A stretch of 64,000 bases of DNA from Siphonodentalium dalli (lineage: Eukaryota; Mollusca; Scaphopoda; Gadilida; Siphonodentaliidae), in contig CP136061.1 of the NCBI GenBank assembly GCA_032622095.1, forward strand, positions 57,863,301 through 57,927,300. Reading direction: 5' to 3'. Positions within the stretch are counted from its first letter, which is position 1. Each line of letters begins with the position of its first letter. Below are positions 49,641 through 60,630 of the stretch, in pieces. Both the position numbers and the translations under genes were made by a program. Under the pieces are notes generated by a model. It was not told the DNA's origin and did not search any database. It was given only the letters and a program-made list of their open reading frames with translations.

Positions 49641-49801
49641 ATAAGGATTAACTGTCATGTGGACTATTTTTATGGAGATGTAACGGTGAGGTAAGTGGTC
49701 ATAACTTGTATGTAAAACCCTTCGGGTTTGACACAAGTTATGTCCACTTACCTCACCGTTACATCACCATAAAAACAGTCCACATGACAGTTACTCCTTA
49801 T
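49641..49801. mobile_element. Palindromic MITE-like element
   Basis: Arms of about 70 bp starting ATAAGGATTAACTGTCATGT (left) and, mirrored, ATAAGGAGTAACTGTCATGT (right), with a loop containing AACCCTTCGGGTT. Near-perfect hairpin; no ORF. Confidence 0.7.
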
Positions 49802-52800
49802 GTACATGTACTATACCATGTGAGAACGGTACCGGTATACGATGTTGTCAGTGTGGATATAAAAAGTTCTCTTACATGTCTACCGAAAAGGGTTCAATTA
49901 AGTATATGCCATATGTACAGTTACATGTACATACTGTTAGTTCCGTTCTGTAATCTCATGCAGCAGGACCAGGGTCGATGAGGCTCCCGATGACTTCTCG
50001 GATGAGTTTATATCGCTGACTATATCGTTTGTCTGTCTTCATTTCCACACACAATAGGCTCGGCTTCACCAATGTAATTTCATTGAGAGAATTTCTATAC
50101 CATATCGGATCGATAATAGGAATTAGATTCCACACGACACCGCGGGCACGGAAAACCGGCAGCACCAATTAACGCGACCGACCAGCTATGTTTGATCTCG
50201 GTACGATAAATTTCAGACTTCGCGCCAAATTGTGACAGAAAGTGGACAGACCGTTCGTCTGGTATGCATTTATGATTGTTTTTGTAAGGCCACTAAGGGA
50301 GTGGGACAATCTATCCCAGACAACAGCCAAGAGACAGCCACCCTTCGATCACAGCATTTATACATTCTATATTTCAGATGTAGTTCAGCTTTAATTGATC
50401 TCTGCCCAATACATATCTCAGATTTCGAGCTAAGTTTGACTGATCTTCGTTTTGCCTGCATGCATGGCCTATTTATAGGACAAGTTTGTGATTAGCTTTT
50501 AGCAAGACATATAGCCATATATAGCATGCACCGTTCTTCGATGTGCGAACAGTTCGGTGTGCAGCTTCATTAAGACTTCCGGGAACTGACTTTGTCTTCG
50601 CCATTGGCCATGCATTTGGTCATATATAGAATGCGGAATGGCCATGTACTCATATGTGTACGCATATCCGTGAACGGTACAATGGCAAGAAACTGTTCCG
50701 CGCCAAAGTTCATACGTATATATCCGTGTAAATGCAGCCACAGTTCTACATGCACCATAGAGTGTTTTGTAGCATCAGTCAAATATTCAGCTATCGACAT
50801 CTCGTCACAATAATTATCGGTCAGACAGTTTGATGTCATGTCGTCTGTCAAATTCAGACTAACGCTAGCCTCAACACATAACTACACAAGCAACAATCAG
50901 TGGGGTAATTGTCAATTCCTCTGGCTCATCAAATAATCACTCTTGCCACTCTTTGATTCGCCGTTGGTCTTGGTGCGTCCGTATCGACTAAGATGGCCGA
51001 AAGAATTCGATGTGCGAGCTGTTGTAGTTGAGTCGTTTCATGCCGAAGTCCGGCCAGGTTGGTCGGACTGCTTTGTGCAGGTCCCTTCATCCTAACTTGA
51101 AATTTTCGATCAGCATCGCTCTGCTCTGGAATCCGACTTGGTGAGCATGGAGCAGTCCACGCAGTTCAATCAAGGCGCAACATGCATGAGTTCCAGCATG
51201 GTTGTCACATCTCTGGGAATTTTCGGTGGTGTGTTCATTATGAGAGCTGGTGGTCCGACCAATTGATTCAATGACGAATGTCTCGAACTGTGCATTTTTT
51301 AGTTTCAATGTCTGATGTTATGCAGACAACGCCGCGTGCATGCAAGAATGTGAGTGTAGTGCATGCCAGGTATTATTTTGGGAGTTACATGTATGGGTGG
51401 GCAGCTACATGAGGTTATTGACAGACAGTCGAACGAATTGTGTCAACCCAGTGCCGATTATGCATGATTGTTCTTGTCCAAGACGTGGGGGAATAGTTTC
51501 CTCTTCGGCGGGGTATGCTACCGTACCTCAAACAGCGGAAAGTGATCCCTGGCAGTCGTCAGATGATACACCATTAAACTGCTGACCCAATCATTTCCCC
51601 AAAAATGAAACATTGGATACGATTCATGCAGGGTTGAGGGAAACGTGTATCCGACTATACGGGTGAAACTAAGTGCATTTATTGGTATACTACAAACATC
51701 AGCGTCCTTAATTAAACTTGCAAATAACTCGACTGCAGCTACAATTAGAAGCCTTAGAAGTTGCTTGTAACGTACATGGAGATTACTCGATGGATTAAGT
51801 TCCTTCTCCGGATAACAACACATCAAACAAGTGAACGGTAGCTTGATAGGGAGATGATTTCCTTCACGGTGAGATGCAAGAGACCTCTATTGGCGGGAAG
51901 TGATCCCAGTCGTCGGGAGATATAAACAGTCATCCACAGCTGGCAGTAATTGGCGATGCTTTAACTTTAATGCTGAGTTAGGATTGACGTTGTTTGATAA
52001 CGGAGAAAAGCAGCAGGAAGAATGCATCATAGCATCATAACGGTTGCTGATGACACCTCGTACCGTCGATAATCCGTACCAGATGTTATACGATTCATCG
52101 ACACTTTGCTCTCTAATCTACAAAGCAGGCGGCGCCATATCGTTTATATGGCGACCGATATCATCATACTGATGTTCAAAATACTGCGCCATAAAAACTC
52201 AATTTTGTGGAACATTTGGAAGAGTTTGCCGAAAAATATTAGAAATTATGATAGGCGTGCTGCATGTATTATAGTCGCCGTGATATATGTACGCCATCAC
52301 CAAATGTGGCACGTATATATACTTATACTTACCGAGTATGTACTTACATGTATGGTATACGCATGTGTACACCGGTTACCTGTTTCGTGGATCAATCGTC
52401 CTTGGACAGTTATGTCATATAACATACAAGTAGTGCATAGCTAGTGTATATTATAATTATACCGCGGTATAGTATACTTATATAGCTGAGCAACAAAACT
52501 TTGGTTCTAATTTAGAGGCCACACTCCTCCCACATGCATGGGCATCATGCATGATGGTCGAAAATTGCACCCCGAATTTCAAACTTCATCTGAGTTGGTG
52601 ATGGGCGTCTCAATGGGCCAATCCGGTCGATATATGGACATTTCTGTAAGAAACCCGCGAGCTGACGGCATGTCGCTATAGGGGGAGCTTGTATAACAGA
52701 CATAGACATGCTCGGCATGGCCGCCACACTGGTACCCTGGGGAGCCTATAATCGCGTGCGGATAAGGAATGGTTACTAGAGGAATCGATAGACAATAGTC

Positions 52801-52960
52801 GACTGTGCAGTAACCTGATTACCTCTGACTGGTGTAATCGTTGGCAATGTTCGTGCTCTCGAATGACTTATTACAAAATATAACCTTCATGCTTGATTTT
52901 CAATACAGCTTGTTTTCGAGCCGATTTAACCAAATCACTCCCATGTATCATACTGGTGAA

Positions 52961-53141
52961 TAAGGCCAAACAAACAAAAAATTGTTTCCGGTTTGTCTTA
53001 CATGTATACCTATATATACCTACATGGACACAGTGTTGCCGACCTGAGAGCATGGTGTCCACTGTCTTGCAAACAAACCCCAACATATGAAGAAATTGCC
53101 AGGATTTTTCTTACCAACAAATCGGAAACAATTTGACCTAC
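52961..53141. repeat. Diverged relative of the 23.3-24.9 kb outer element
   Basis: AAGGCCAAACAAACAAAAAA with TTGTTTCCGGTTTG on the left and CAAATCGGAAACAATTTGAC on the right form an imperfect inverted pair. Confidence 0.4.
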
Positions 53142-53747
53142 ATGTAAGCCTTGTGCTCTGAACTTTCTGTCAGTTTCTGATTGTGTTTATATTTGGGGAT
53201 AATTGTTTCGTATAGTGGTCAGCAGTAGAAAGGTGTCAAAGTTATTATTTGTTTTACCAGTAGTATACCGGTATACATCGTGTTACGTGTATGTTGTGAT
53301 ACCTGGTACACCGTATCTGAGTTGATGGACATATCGATGTGCCATTCCGACCGATACATGGCCATTTCTACAAGAAATTACGAGAATTTGTTCACGATCA
53401 CTGAAGCAAGCACGTGCATTTGAAGAAATGATATCATGAATATACAGCTACATGTATATTGGCACAGCTCTGCTATATCGGCAATTTAAACGCGGGAGCA
53501 TTTTCTTTGATAAAATGAAAACAGGTATATATTGTTATTTACGGTATATATAAATGTATATCGTTATCTGAACAGTTGCCGGTATTCCCTGCATATCGTG
53601 CACGAGCGTCGAACATGGTACCACCGCCCCCTAAATACAATACCCAATCTTGAACCACACCGTTTGTTGGCCAGTGTGGATTATACAATGTGACATCTGC
53701 TGTCAAACAGTGGCATATAGCAGACAGTCGAGAGCAGAGTCAGCAGA

Positions 53748-54052
53748 CCAGCCTATACATGCAGACAGGCGAGAGGAGAGTCAGGAGACCAGCCTATACA
53801 TGCAGACAGGCGAGAGCAGACCAGCCTATACATGCAGACAGGCGAGAGCAGACCAGCCTATACATGCAGACAGGCGAGAACAGACCAGCCTATACATGCA
53901 GACAGGCGAGAGGAGACCAGCCTATACATGCAGCCAGGCGAGAGGAGACCAGCCTATACATGCAGCCAGGCGAGAGGAGACCAGCCTATACATGCAGAGA
54001 GGCGAGAGGAGACCAGCCTATACATGCAGACAGGCGAGAGGAGACTAGCCTG
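53748..54052 (+). repeat. 32-bp minisatellite, about 10 copies
   Basis: The unit begins CCAGCCTATACATGCAGACA and continues GGCGAGAGGAGA. Starts at 53748 and 53789 are followed by a strict 32-bp period to 54045. No unit contains a stop in any plus-strand frame, so the open frames here come from the repeat and are not evidence of a protein. Confidence 0.9.
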
Positions 54053-54364
54053 CACATGTGGCTTTTGTTTGTTCCGTGGATTATATACGCGTTACATTCT
54101 GATATACAATATTCCTTATCATAAGATCCCATAATTTATAAATCGGTAACGCACATGCATATACCACATACCGGTATTATGCATGTCGGGAACGCGAATG
54201 TGGTGACATGGCACCGAATATATGATACGGCATGTGTGGTGTACGGTATCTGCATTTGCATACAGGAAACAACCTGAATTTACGTATGTTTCAACAGGTG
54301 GCGCATGCGTTGTCAGAAATACTCGTTCAGCAAAATAGTATACAGCTACCTGCTACATGGATGT

Positions 54365-54775
54365 GGCGACATTGGGGGGGGGGCAATTTAGGTCAAAATT
54401 TCCAGCAGTTGGAAATTTCATGCCTGCCACAACTTGACATTAGTTGGAAATTTCACACCAACAATAGGTTGAAATTGTGCTTGTAGTTTTATTTTCCAAC
54501 AATGCATTTGGTAGGACATTTGTTGTTTTTAGACCAACATTTGCAGATTGTCATACTTTTGGTAAATCTTTTTACTGAAATGTTAGAAATTTTCCAACCA
54601 TAGGGGGTGTCAGGGTGATAATTTCCAATACTCCGTCGAGTGCAAGGTCGAGTGGAAACTTGTGTCCTGGTTCCTATCCCATGGCCAGTCAAAAACTGCT
54701 AATTCATTTAAGAAAACATTACTTTCCTAATTGTGGAACTGCTGGGGTGTCAGGTTGGAAACTTCCAACACTTAC
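54365..54775. repeat. TTGGAAATTTC / GGGGTGTCAG repeat region
   Basis: Alternating GTTGGAAATTTCA, ATTTTCCAAC, AGGGGGTGTCAGG and GGGGTGTCAGGTTGGAAA, plus a G-run at 54374. Same family as 20.9 and 58.9 kb. Confidence 0.5.
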
Positions 54776-55081
54776 GGTACATGTAGAAAGTCTAGATGCC
54801 AGGGTTTTGATGTTAATATTTCAAAATGTTCTCACACCGAGCATAACCATGGTTGGCCCAGTGTGTCCTGGTCCATCCCCCATGGCCCTGTGAATTTGCA
54901 TGGATTTTGACCACTAGATGTTTTGATTTTTGCAATATTCAAGTTCAAATTCTAAATTCATAATGGTGGGCAGAAACATGGTCGGCCCAGTGGATTCTGT
55001 TCCTCCCTCTGGCTAGTAACCAGAAGACTACCGATCCATTCAGAATAGGCTACCGGGGTACCATCCAGGCATGTGTATCAC

Positions 55082-55327
55082 AACATGCAATCTTTTCAAG
55101 ATATACAAGTACATGTACCGGTACGTAAACTAAACACATCAAACTGCAGTATATTGTATATACATGTACTTCATGTACATGTACTAGTATATGTATACTA
55201 AGATTGTACATGCAACATGCAATCTTTTCATGGTATACGTACATGTAAACACATCGAAATGCAGTACATGTACATGTATATTGTATACTTCATGTACATG
55301 AACAGTATAGTGTATACTGAGACTGTA
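55082..55327 (+). repeat. ~128-bp direct duplication
   Basis: ACATGCAATCTTTTCA begins both copies (about 55083 and 55211), followed in both by ACATG-rich DNA, AAACACATC, GCAGTA and CTTCATGTACATG. Confidence 0.7.
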
Positions 55328-58167
55328 TTAATACAAATACTTGTGGTGTTCACCACTCGGCAGGGGGGATTTTCGTTACTTATGCGAAGTATAAGCAAGT
55401 GATATACCATACCATATGAATAACAACAAACTCCCCGGGGAGCCCAACACACAAAACTAAGAAACCTTTGATCCACTGGACTCTGTCTCCAGGGAAATTG
55501 GACTGTTTCATTCATGCTTTAATATGACACAAAGCCCCAGGGTTCAACACAAAATCGCTAATGAAAGACATTGATATACAGAGACACAAAGCAAACCTAT
55601 TGCAACACAATGGGGGTTCAAGGCATTGTCACCAATCGCCCTTACAATCGTTGTATTGGGGTCAGGTGGTGAGTTGATGGGGAGCTTATGATGCAGTGCA
55701 TGTCCCATAGGATAACATCTGCATGTATGTTGCCTGACTGGGCAGTGGTTGAGGTCACGACCTCCAGAGTAAGGGGAAGAAGAAATTTATGGGGTATCAA
55801 ATAACATTTATTAGTTTGCACAGTCATTTGCCCTGTCACTCAAATCAGGAACAGAAATAAGACACAAACTGACATTGGGTGAATGGTACATGTACTTGTA
55901 TATGACCGAGTAATGTACTGCTACATGTACAATTGTATATGTACCAGTATGTACTCATAAGAAATAAGTTAACACTCACAGGACAACTACATGTACAGTA
56001 CATGTACATACCGGTATAACCCTTTCTATACTGAATACATGTAATCATTGACGAGTACATGTACATGTAGTTCCTTTCGATATTCCAACAACATACATGT
56101 ACATGTACCTGTACAACTGTTATCGACATCAACCGCATGTTTCTAATATTTCATGTACATGTACCGGTACATGTACCTTAGACTAATATTGGTACTACTG
56201 TATGATACTGGCAGTCTGCTGAGTCTGCCATGGTACATGTATATTTCTCATTGCAAAAGATGCAGGCGATTTAACACAATGATTTTGAGGTTGACAATTT
56301 TTCGAAAGATACATGTACCGGTACATGTACATGTACCACGCAGTAGGACCTTACACGCCAATTAAAGTCCAATCATGCATGCTACTACATGTAGTACAAG
56401 GACATTGTTCACTTTAATCAGCATCTCTACCAGTAGCTGTCAATTTGTTAACTGCAATTCTAATCAATCAACCATGGCATGTCCACAAATACCCGGCACA
56501 TGTAGTCACAATGTTTTGTCTCCGATTTCGTCTCATACCCATTACCCAAGGGTGAAAGTGGACCGGAAAATAGCAGACAGGGGAGGTTGGACCATGTACT
56601 GGACTGGTCCACGGCCTTGTGGTATGCATCTGAGAGATAAAATGTAAATATGAGGGTGACACATGGTCCTCATTCTCCATGTGTACAGGTTCCATTGCCA
56701 GTAAATCTTTATTTTACAGACTACAGTACACATAGCTGTATTGCAAGTCTCAGATTCTACAAGTATGTGGACTGTGCACACATTACATTTCTTGGCTCAA
56801 ACTTGTTATTGTACAGGTATACATGTACATGAAAGTTATAATCTACCGTAGGTGATGTAAATGTACTGGTATTTCCCCATGCAAATATCCACCCTGAACC
56901 TCACGATGCATGTACTATATACTAGTATAAATATCCAATTGAGACTGATCGAGAATCAAAGTGGTGTGGAAATCTTTTGAGTACTGATACATGCATGGTA
57001 CATGTACATTTGCAGTTTTATGCCATTTGAACATTGAGAGCGCCTCAGAGCGGTATCTTGAGTGTCATTCAGGAATCAGGATGCTGGTTTGGACTGTTTT
57101 GGGTGGGCTGGATTGGTTATAGCTTATTACTTATGGGATTTATCCTCCTCCCACATGGCTACACTTACCCGTTGTACGGTACAGCAGAAAGCGTTGTCTT
57201 CGTAGGTTTTGCAGGGTTATCTATCTGGAAATGTTAAACTACATATTGTTGGGAATTTTCTCCAAAATTAATAATCGTGCTGACACTATTATTAGGAAAA
57301 TAATAAACGTGCACACCCTAAAAAGGTGAGTGTAGGGGGTAATTTGGGCTGAAAATTAATAAACATGCCTGCACCAGTGTCTCAGTCAGTACACTGATAA
57401 CAGTACATACGGTATACATGTACACATGTAGCTCACCAAATGTACATGTACGAATTGTACATACCGGTACAGTAAATGACTGAGCCACTGGGCGCTCTGA
57501 ATAGGCTGCACAGTGGATATTAATGATGAACAAGATTCAAGGTATGGTATTTATTCCTCAGGGCAGAAGTTCATTCAATCATGAAGATTTTCCTGGCCCA
57601 ATCATGGTCAATTAGCTTGAATTACAAAGCTAGGCATATAATTAATCTGATTCAAATCAAAGGGCAAAACTGTAGGCATGTGTATTAATTATGTCATTAT
57701 AATATAACATCAATTAAAGTGGAAGATGAACTTTCACATTTAAGTTTTGGGAGTCACCTTATAGCAGCGACTGTTCCAGAAGGGTATTTCCTATATGTAC
57801 AGTACCACTAGTATGTAACAGTACACTGTCCATACTGTATGTGAACTGGCTGAGTCTGGCTCCCCTGCAGTTCTCAAATGGACATGCAGGATTAAGTACC
57901 GGTACCGTAATCACTGGCTGTACATACATGTATATCATACTAGTAGTGCTACAGTACTCACCAATACCGATACTACTAATAGAACTGATATATTAATAAT
58001 ACTAGTACATTTACGGTAGCATTGATACTATTTTTAGTCTATTAAATATAGTAAGTACATGTATAGTGTACTTCCCTAAGTAAATATGGCAACTCATCAA
58101 AATGGGGGTGGCTCCCCAGTTAAACCACATTTTGGTTAGATTAAACTACAACCAGAGGATTGTGCGG

Positions 58168-58580
58168 TTAACCCTTTACCCAACAAAACGGCCAAATAAA
58201 GCTTCAACAGCCTAAAATATCTTTGGTCTGTCTCAATAACACCATACAAATATGGATATCATTGGAACCGGTTCATTGACCACATTGTGATGGTTACAGT
58301 TATGCCTTGTGCCAATGCATTCTCTTATATATAATATATAAGAGAATGCATTGGCCTAAAAAAAATCTGTTTTTTACCATTTTTTCGTACATTCTTTAAC
58401 AATTTTATAATTTTTTCTTACATTTAAAAAAAAATTTATAATATTTTTCTACATTCTTTGACAATTTTTAATATGTGTTAAGCCAATGCATTCTCTTATA
58501 TATGCGAGGCGACCTATGGTCGACTCGCATATATAAGAGAATGCATTGGCACAGGGCCATTCTGTTGGGTAAAGGGTTAA
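58168..58580 (-). mobile_element. Family B piggyBac-like MITE, copy 4 (reverse orientation)
   Basis: TTAACCCTTTACCCAACA at the left and GTTGGGTAAAGGGTTAA at the right, in opposite orientation to the other three. One hairpin has lost its central spacer (TATATATAATATATAAGA) and the T/A-rich spacer is partly duplicated. It lies between the two SAM exons, far from the other copies. Confidence 0.8.
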
Positions 58581-58605
58581 AACACATGTATTACTAGTAC
58601 ATACC

Positions 58606-58635
58606 AGTTGACGATTTTAATTGTCAACTGGTATG
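58606..58635. repeat. Short perfect hairpin
   Basis: ACCAGTTGAC / GTCAACTGGT arms around ATTTTAATT, immediately right of the family B MITE. Confidence 0.6.
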
Positions 58636-58899
58636 AAACGGTAACTCCAGTACAATTGTGGCTCAAGAAATATATACCGGTACAATGTATATACATGTAC
58701 TAGTACACTTGTCCGCCAAATTTGTTTTGTCATTGAACAAACAGAATTGCAAAACACTGCACATATACATGTGTGATACATTGTTTTGCAATTATGTTGG
58801 ATCAATGACATGTCTACATGTGTCCAGTACATGTACTTCATGCAATTAAGCATGCCTCCAGGGACAACGTGACAGGGAAGCTTTAGTACCAGTAGGTTT

Positions 58900-59085
58900 G
58901 GGGAGGAGGAAAATGTTGACAGTTGCCAGTTGGAAATTACATGCTTGACAGTCACACAGCACTTGTTGGACATAATGGAAATTCTTGGACTTGGAAATTG
59001 GTCTGGTAGGGGGTGGGGTGCATTTGGAAATTCCAAGTTGGACAGCACCCCCACCTCCCCCCCCCCCAAACAACAGAGACCCGAG
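58900..59085. repeat. TTGGAAA repeat with C-run, beside the SAMD5-like donor
   Basis: GCCAGTTGGAAATTACATGC, TTGGACTTGGAAATTGG, GGAAATTCCAAGTTGGACAG and CACCCCCACCTCCCCCCCCC. It lies in the first intron, about 155 bp past the donor. Confidence 0.5.
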
Positions 59086-59240
59086 AGATAAAGGTGTACA
59101 CGTCATTGTGTGCTTCCATTGGCAATGATAGCCTACCAACAGACTTGAAGAAAGTGACAAGTATTAATTTAATAATTGCAATGCAATTTGGTCATTTTAA
59201 ATAATTTAATTCATTATTTCAATATTTGTGGCCTACTTAC

Positions 59241-59729
59241 CGCGATCGTATAAGACGGCGACGATAGATCAACATTGTCCTCAGAAAGTTTGTCTCTTAG
59301 AATTAGCCTAAGTTGTACCCTGGGGTAGGTCACTAAAGCAGACTTCCCCTCCTCATAAGCATCAGTTCTGATAACAGGTTTGTCACCACTCCGTTCTGTG
59401 GGTGACTTGGCTGGGGAGGGGTCAAACGACGTCGGGGGTGTAGGGCGAACGCCGCAAAATTTCTCGACTCTGGCGTCACGGCTACGGCCTGCTGCCACGG
59501 CGTCTTCGAGTGTGAAATAAACTGCGGTGCCACCGTCTTGGGACAGAAGCTTCACTGCCTTGGTTAGACTGTCTCGGTGGTCGGCTCTTGTGACGCCGAT
59601 GGCATCTAAATCCGCGGGCCCGATATGTTTACACACTTCCAAATCATCATATCCATTATCAAAGAACTGCTGTGTGTAGTGAACTAAATCCAAAGAACGA
59701 AGCCAACTTTCTATCAGGCTGGACGACAT
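59241..59729 (-). CDS. SAMD5: SAMD5-like SAM-domain protein, first coding exon (partial)
   Basis: Open frame of 163 codons from ATG 59729-59727 (A at -3) to a splice donor: the last coding base is 59241, followed by GTAAGT, and the codon is complete (phase 0). Reading starts from TTG two codons upstream are ignored. Residues about 5-66 form a SAM domain, a helical protein-interaction module, with W9, the strongly conserved block FDNGYDDLEVCK (23-34) and the signature DLDAIGV (40-46). YFTLE (71-75) follows directly, as I recall for vertebrate SAMD5. A proline/serine-rich linker (95-115) leads to DAYEEGKSAL (123-132) and a basic-hydrophobic segment YPRVQLRLILRDKL (135-148) resembling the SAMD5 C-terminal block. 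The frame runs only 9 codons past the donor before a stop, so a further exon is expected. Likely a cytoplasmic scaffold or adaptor. It could be a separate SAMD5 gene or an alternative first exon of a SASH1-like gene. Confidence 0.85.
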
Positions 59730-59731
59730 GG

Positions 59732-59767
59732 TCAAGAATCTACCACGATAAATCCACTACCGTCCAT
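59732..59767 (-). promoter_or_regulatory. Upstream ORF ending 2 nt before the SAMD5-like ATG
   Basis: An 11-codon ORF starts at ATG 59767-59765 in strong context (G at -3, G at +4). Its TGA lies at 59734-59732, followed by CC and then the main ATG. If it is within the 5' UTR, ribosomes reading it would terminate next to the main start, an arrangement associated with translational damping or reinitiation. The transcription start site is not visible, so inclusion in the mRNA is inferred. Confidence 0.5.
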
Positions 59768-60036
59768 TGCTGCTGAAAAACAATAAATCCGAAGAAAACA
59801 CATGCCGACATAACGGTATAGACAATCACAATACTAAACCACCGTGCACCATTATCTCGCGCGAGTCATTGCATGTATACAATCGACTGAAATAGAATCC
59901 TGTCACTCATCAAGTGTGCGCGCGCAGTCTATCGATTGAGGAACGCTCGTGCTAGCTCCGCCTACATCGAATTTCGTAAACAAAGACACGTGTTGTATCG
60001 CGATGCTGTATCGATTCGTGTTGGAGTGGAGAACAG
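59768..60036 (-). promoter_or_regulatory. Likely promoter-side region of the SAMD5-like exon
   Basis: Locally CpG-rich, with TCTCGCGCGAG (about 59855), GTGTGCGCGCGCAG (about 59916), CTCCGCC and CACGTG. No TATA box at a decisive position. Inferred from position and composition. Confidence 0.35.
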
Positions 60037-60261
60037 ATGGAATCGCTTGCGTTTTCTGTGAATGGGGCGATGGATGATTTAGGATTACTCACAAGAATGG
60101 GTTTTCCACCACGCAGTTTTGACACATATCGTGATTGTCATTATCAGGAAAAGGTGGAAGTGACGTGTCTCGAAAACATGTCTAGATCAAAGGGGGTCCG
60201 GGGACATTTTGTTTATGTTATTACTGGTTATTATATATATATATATATTATTTTTTTTTAA
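60037..60261 (+). CDS. Weak candidate ORF divergent from the SAMD5-like exon
   Basis: ATG 60037 opens a 74-codon frame about 300 bp upstream of the SAMD5-like start, on the opposite strand, in CpG-containing DNA. The first ~58 codons have mixed, protein-like composition (FSVNGAMDDLGLLTRMGFPP). The last part runs into an AT microsatellite (YYIYIYII), so the 3' portion is not credible as coding. Possible internal donors exist near 60152. Not recognised; it may be 5'-flanking DNA only. Confidence 0.2.
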   Translation: MESLAFSVNGAMDDLGLLTRMGFPPRSFDTYRDCHYQEKVEVTCLENMSRSKGVRGHFVYVITGYYIYIYIIFF

Positions 60262-60630
60262 ATAATATAAAAAAAATTAAACTTTTGGCTTCGGTGGTAA
60301 ACAATATTTGATTAGAGTCGAGGAACCCACCCATCAAAGCTCAAGAGTGATCAGATATATATACGGTTCAGACTATCATGCGATTGATCTACGGGTATAA
60401 CTCCCGCCTGTTAGCGTTAAGTTAGTCATCTGAATAAGATATATATAATTGTATTTTGCTTATGAATCATTTTCCTTTTGATGCATATATATATATCTCA
60501 TCCCGACACATCAGCCACATTATCCTGTCATGCATGTAACCGATGGCTAATTAGTCAATTAGTATGCTTGATGTCATAGGTGACACTTAATAATTATTGA
60601 GGATTTCGGTGGCGATATAATTATGTGTAT

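Larger units (their letters stand above)
54990..58850. repeat. ACATGTAC / GTACCGGTAC-rich domain
   Basis: Self-complementary words ACATGTAC, TACATGTA and GTACCGGTAC occur many times, with dense clusters at 55.1-55.3, 55.9-56.35, 57.4-57.5 and 58.65-58.85 kb. No coding exon was recognised in this stretch; the many short ORFs rich in Met, Tyr, His and Val are translations of these words. Confidence 0.6.
41852..59240 (-). other. Upstream/intronic DNA between the two SAM exons
   Basis: If the two SAM exons are alternative starts, this is intron for the distal transcript and promoter DNA for the proximal one. 41.8-44.6 kb and 47-52 kb contain more CpG than average. It holds minisatellites, the ACATGTAC-rich domain and one piggyBac-like MITE. 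No complete gene was recognised. Confidence 0.35.

Noticed and set aside
52545-52727. Minus-strand 60-codon ORF starting MAAMPSMSMS
   Set aside because: Part of its sequence recurs in diverged form at about 53350-53400 without an open frame, so it looks like a dispersed repeat.
53650-54134. Three long ORFs in different frames
   Set aside because: Artefact of the 32-bp minisatellite lacking stops; no supporting splice or start context.
58617-59160. Minus-strand ORFs of 150 and 104 codons
   Set aside because: They run through a C/G-tract repeat and ACATGTAC DNA; residue content reflects the repeats.
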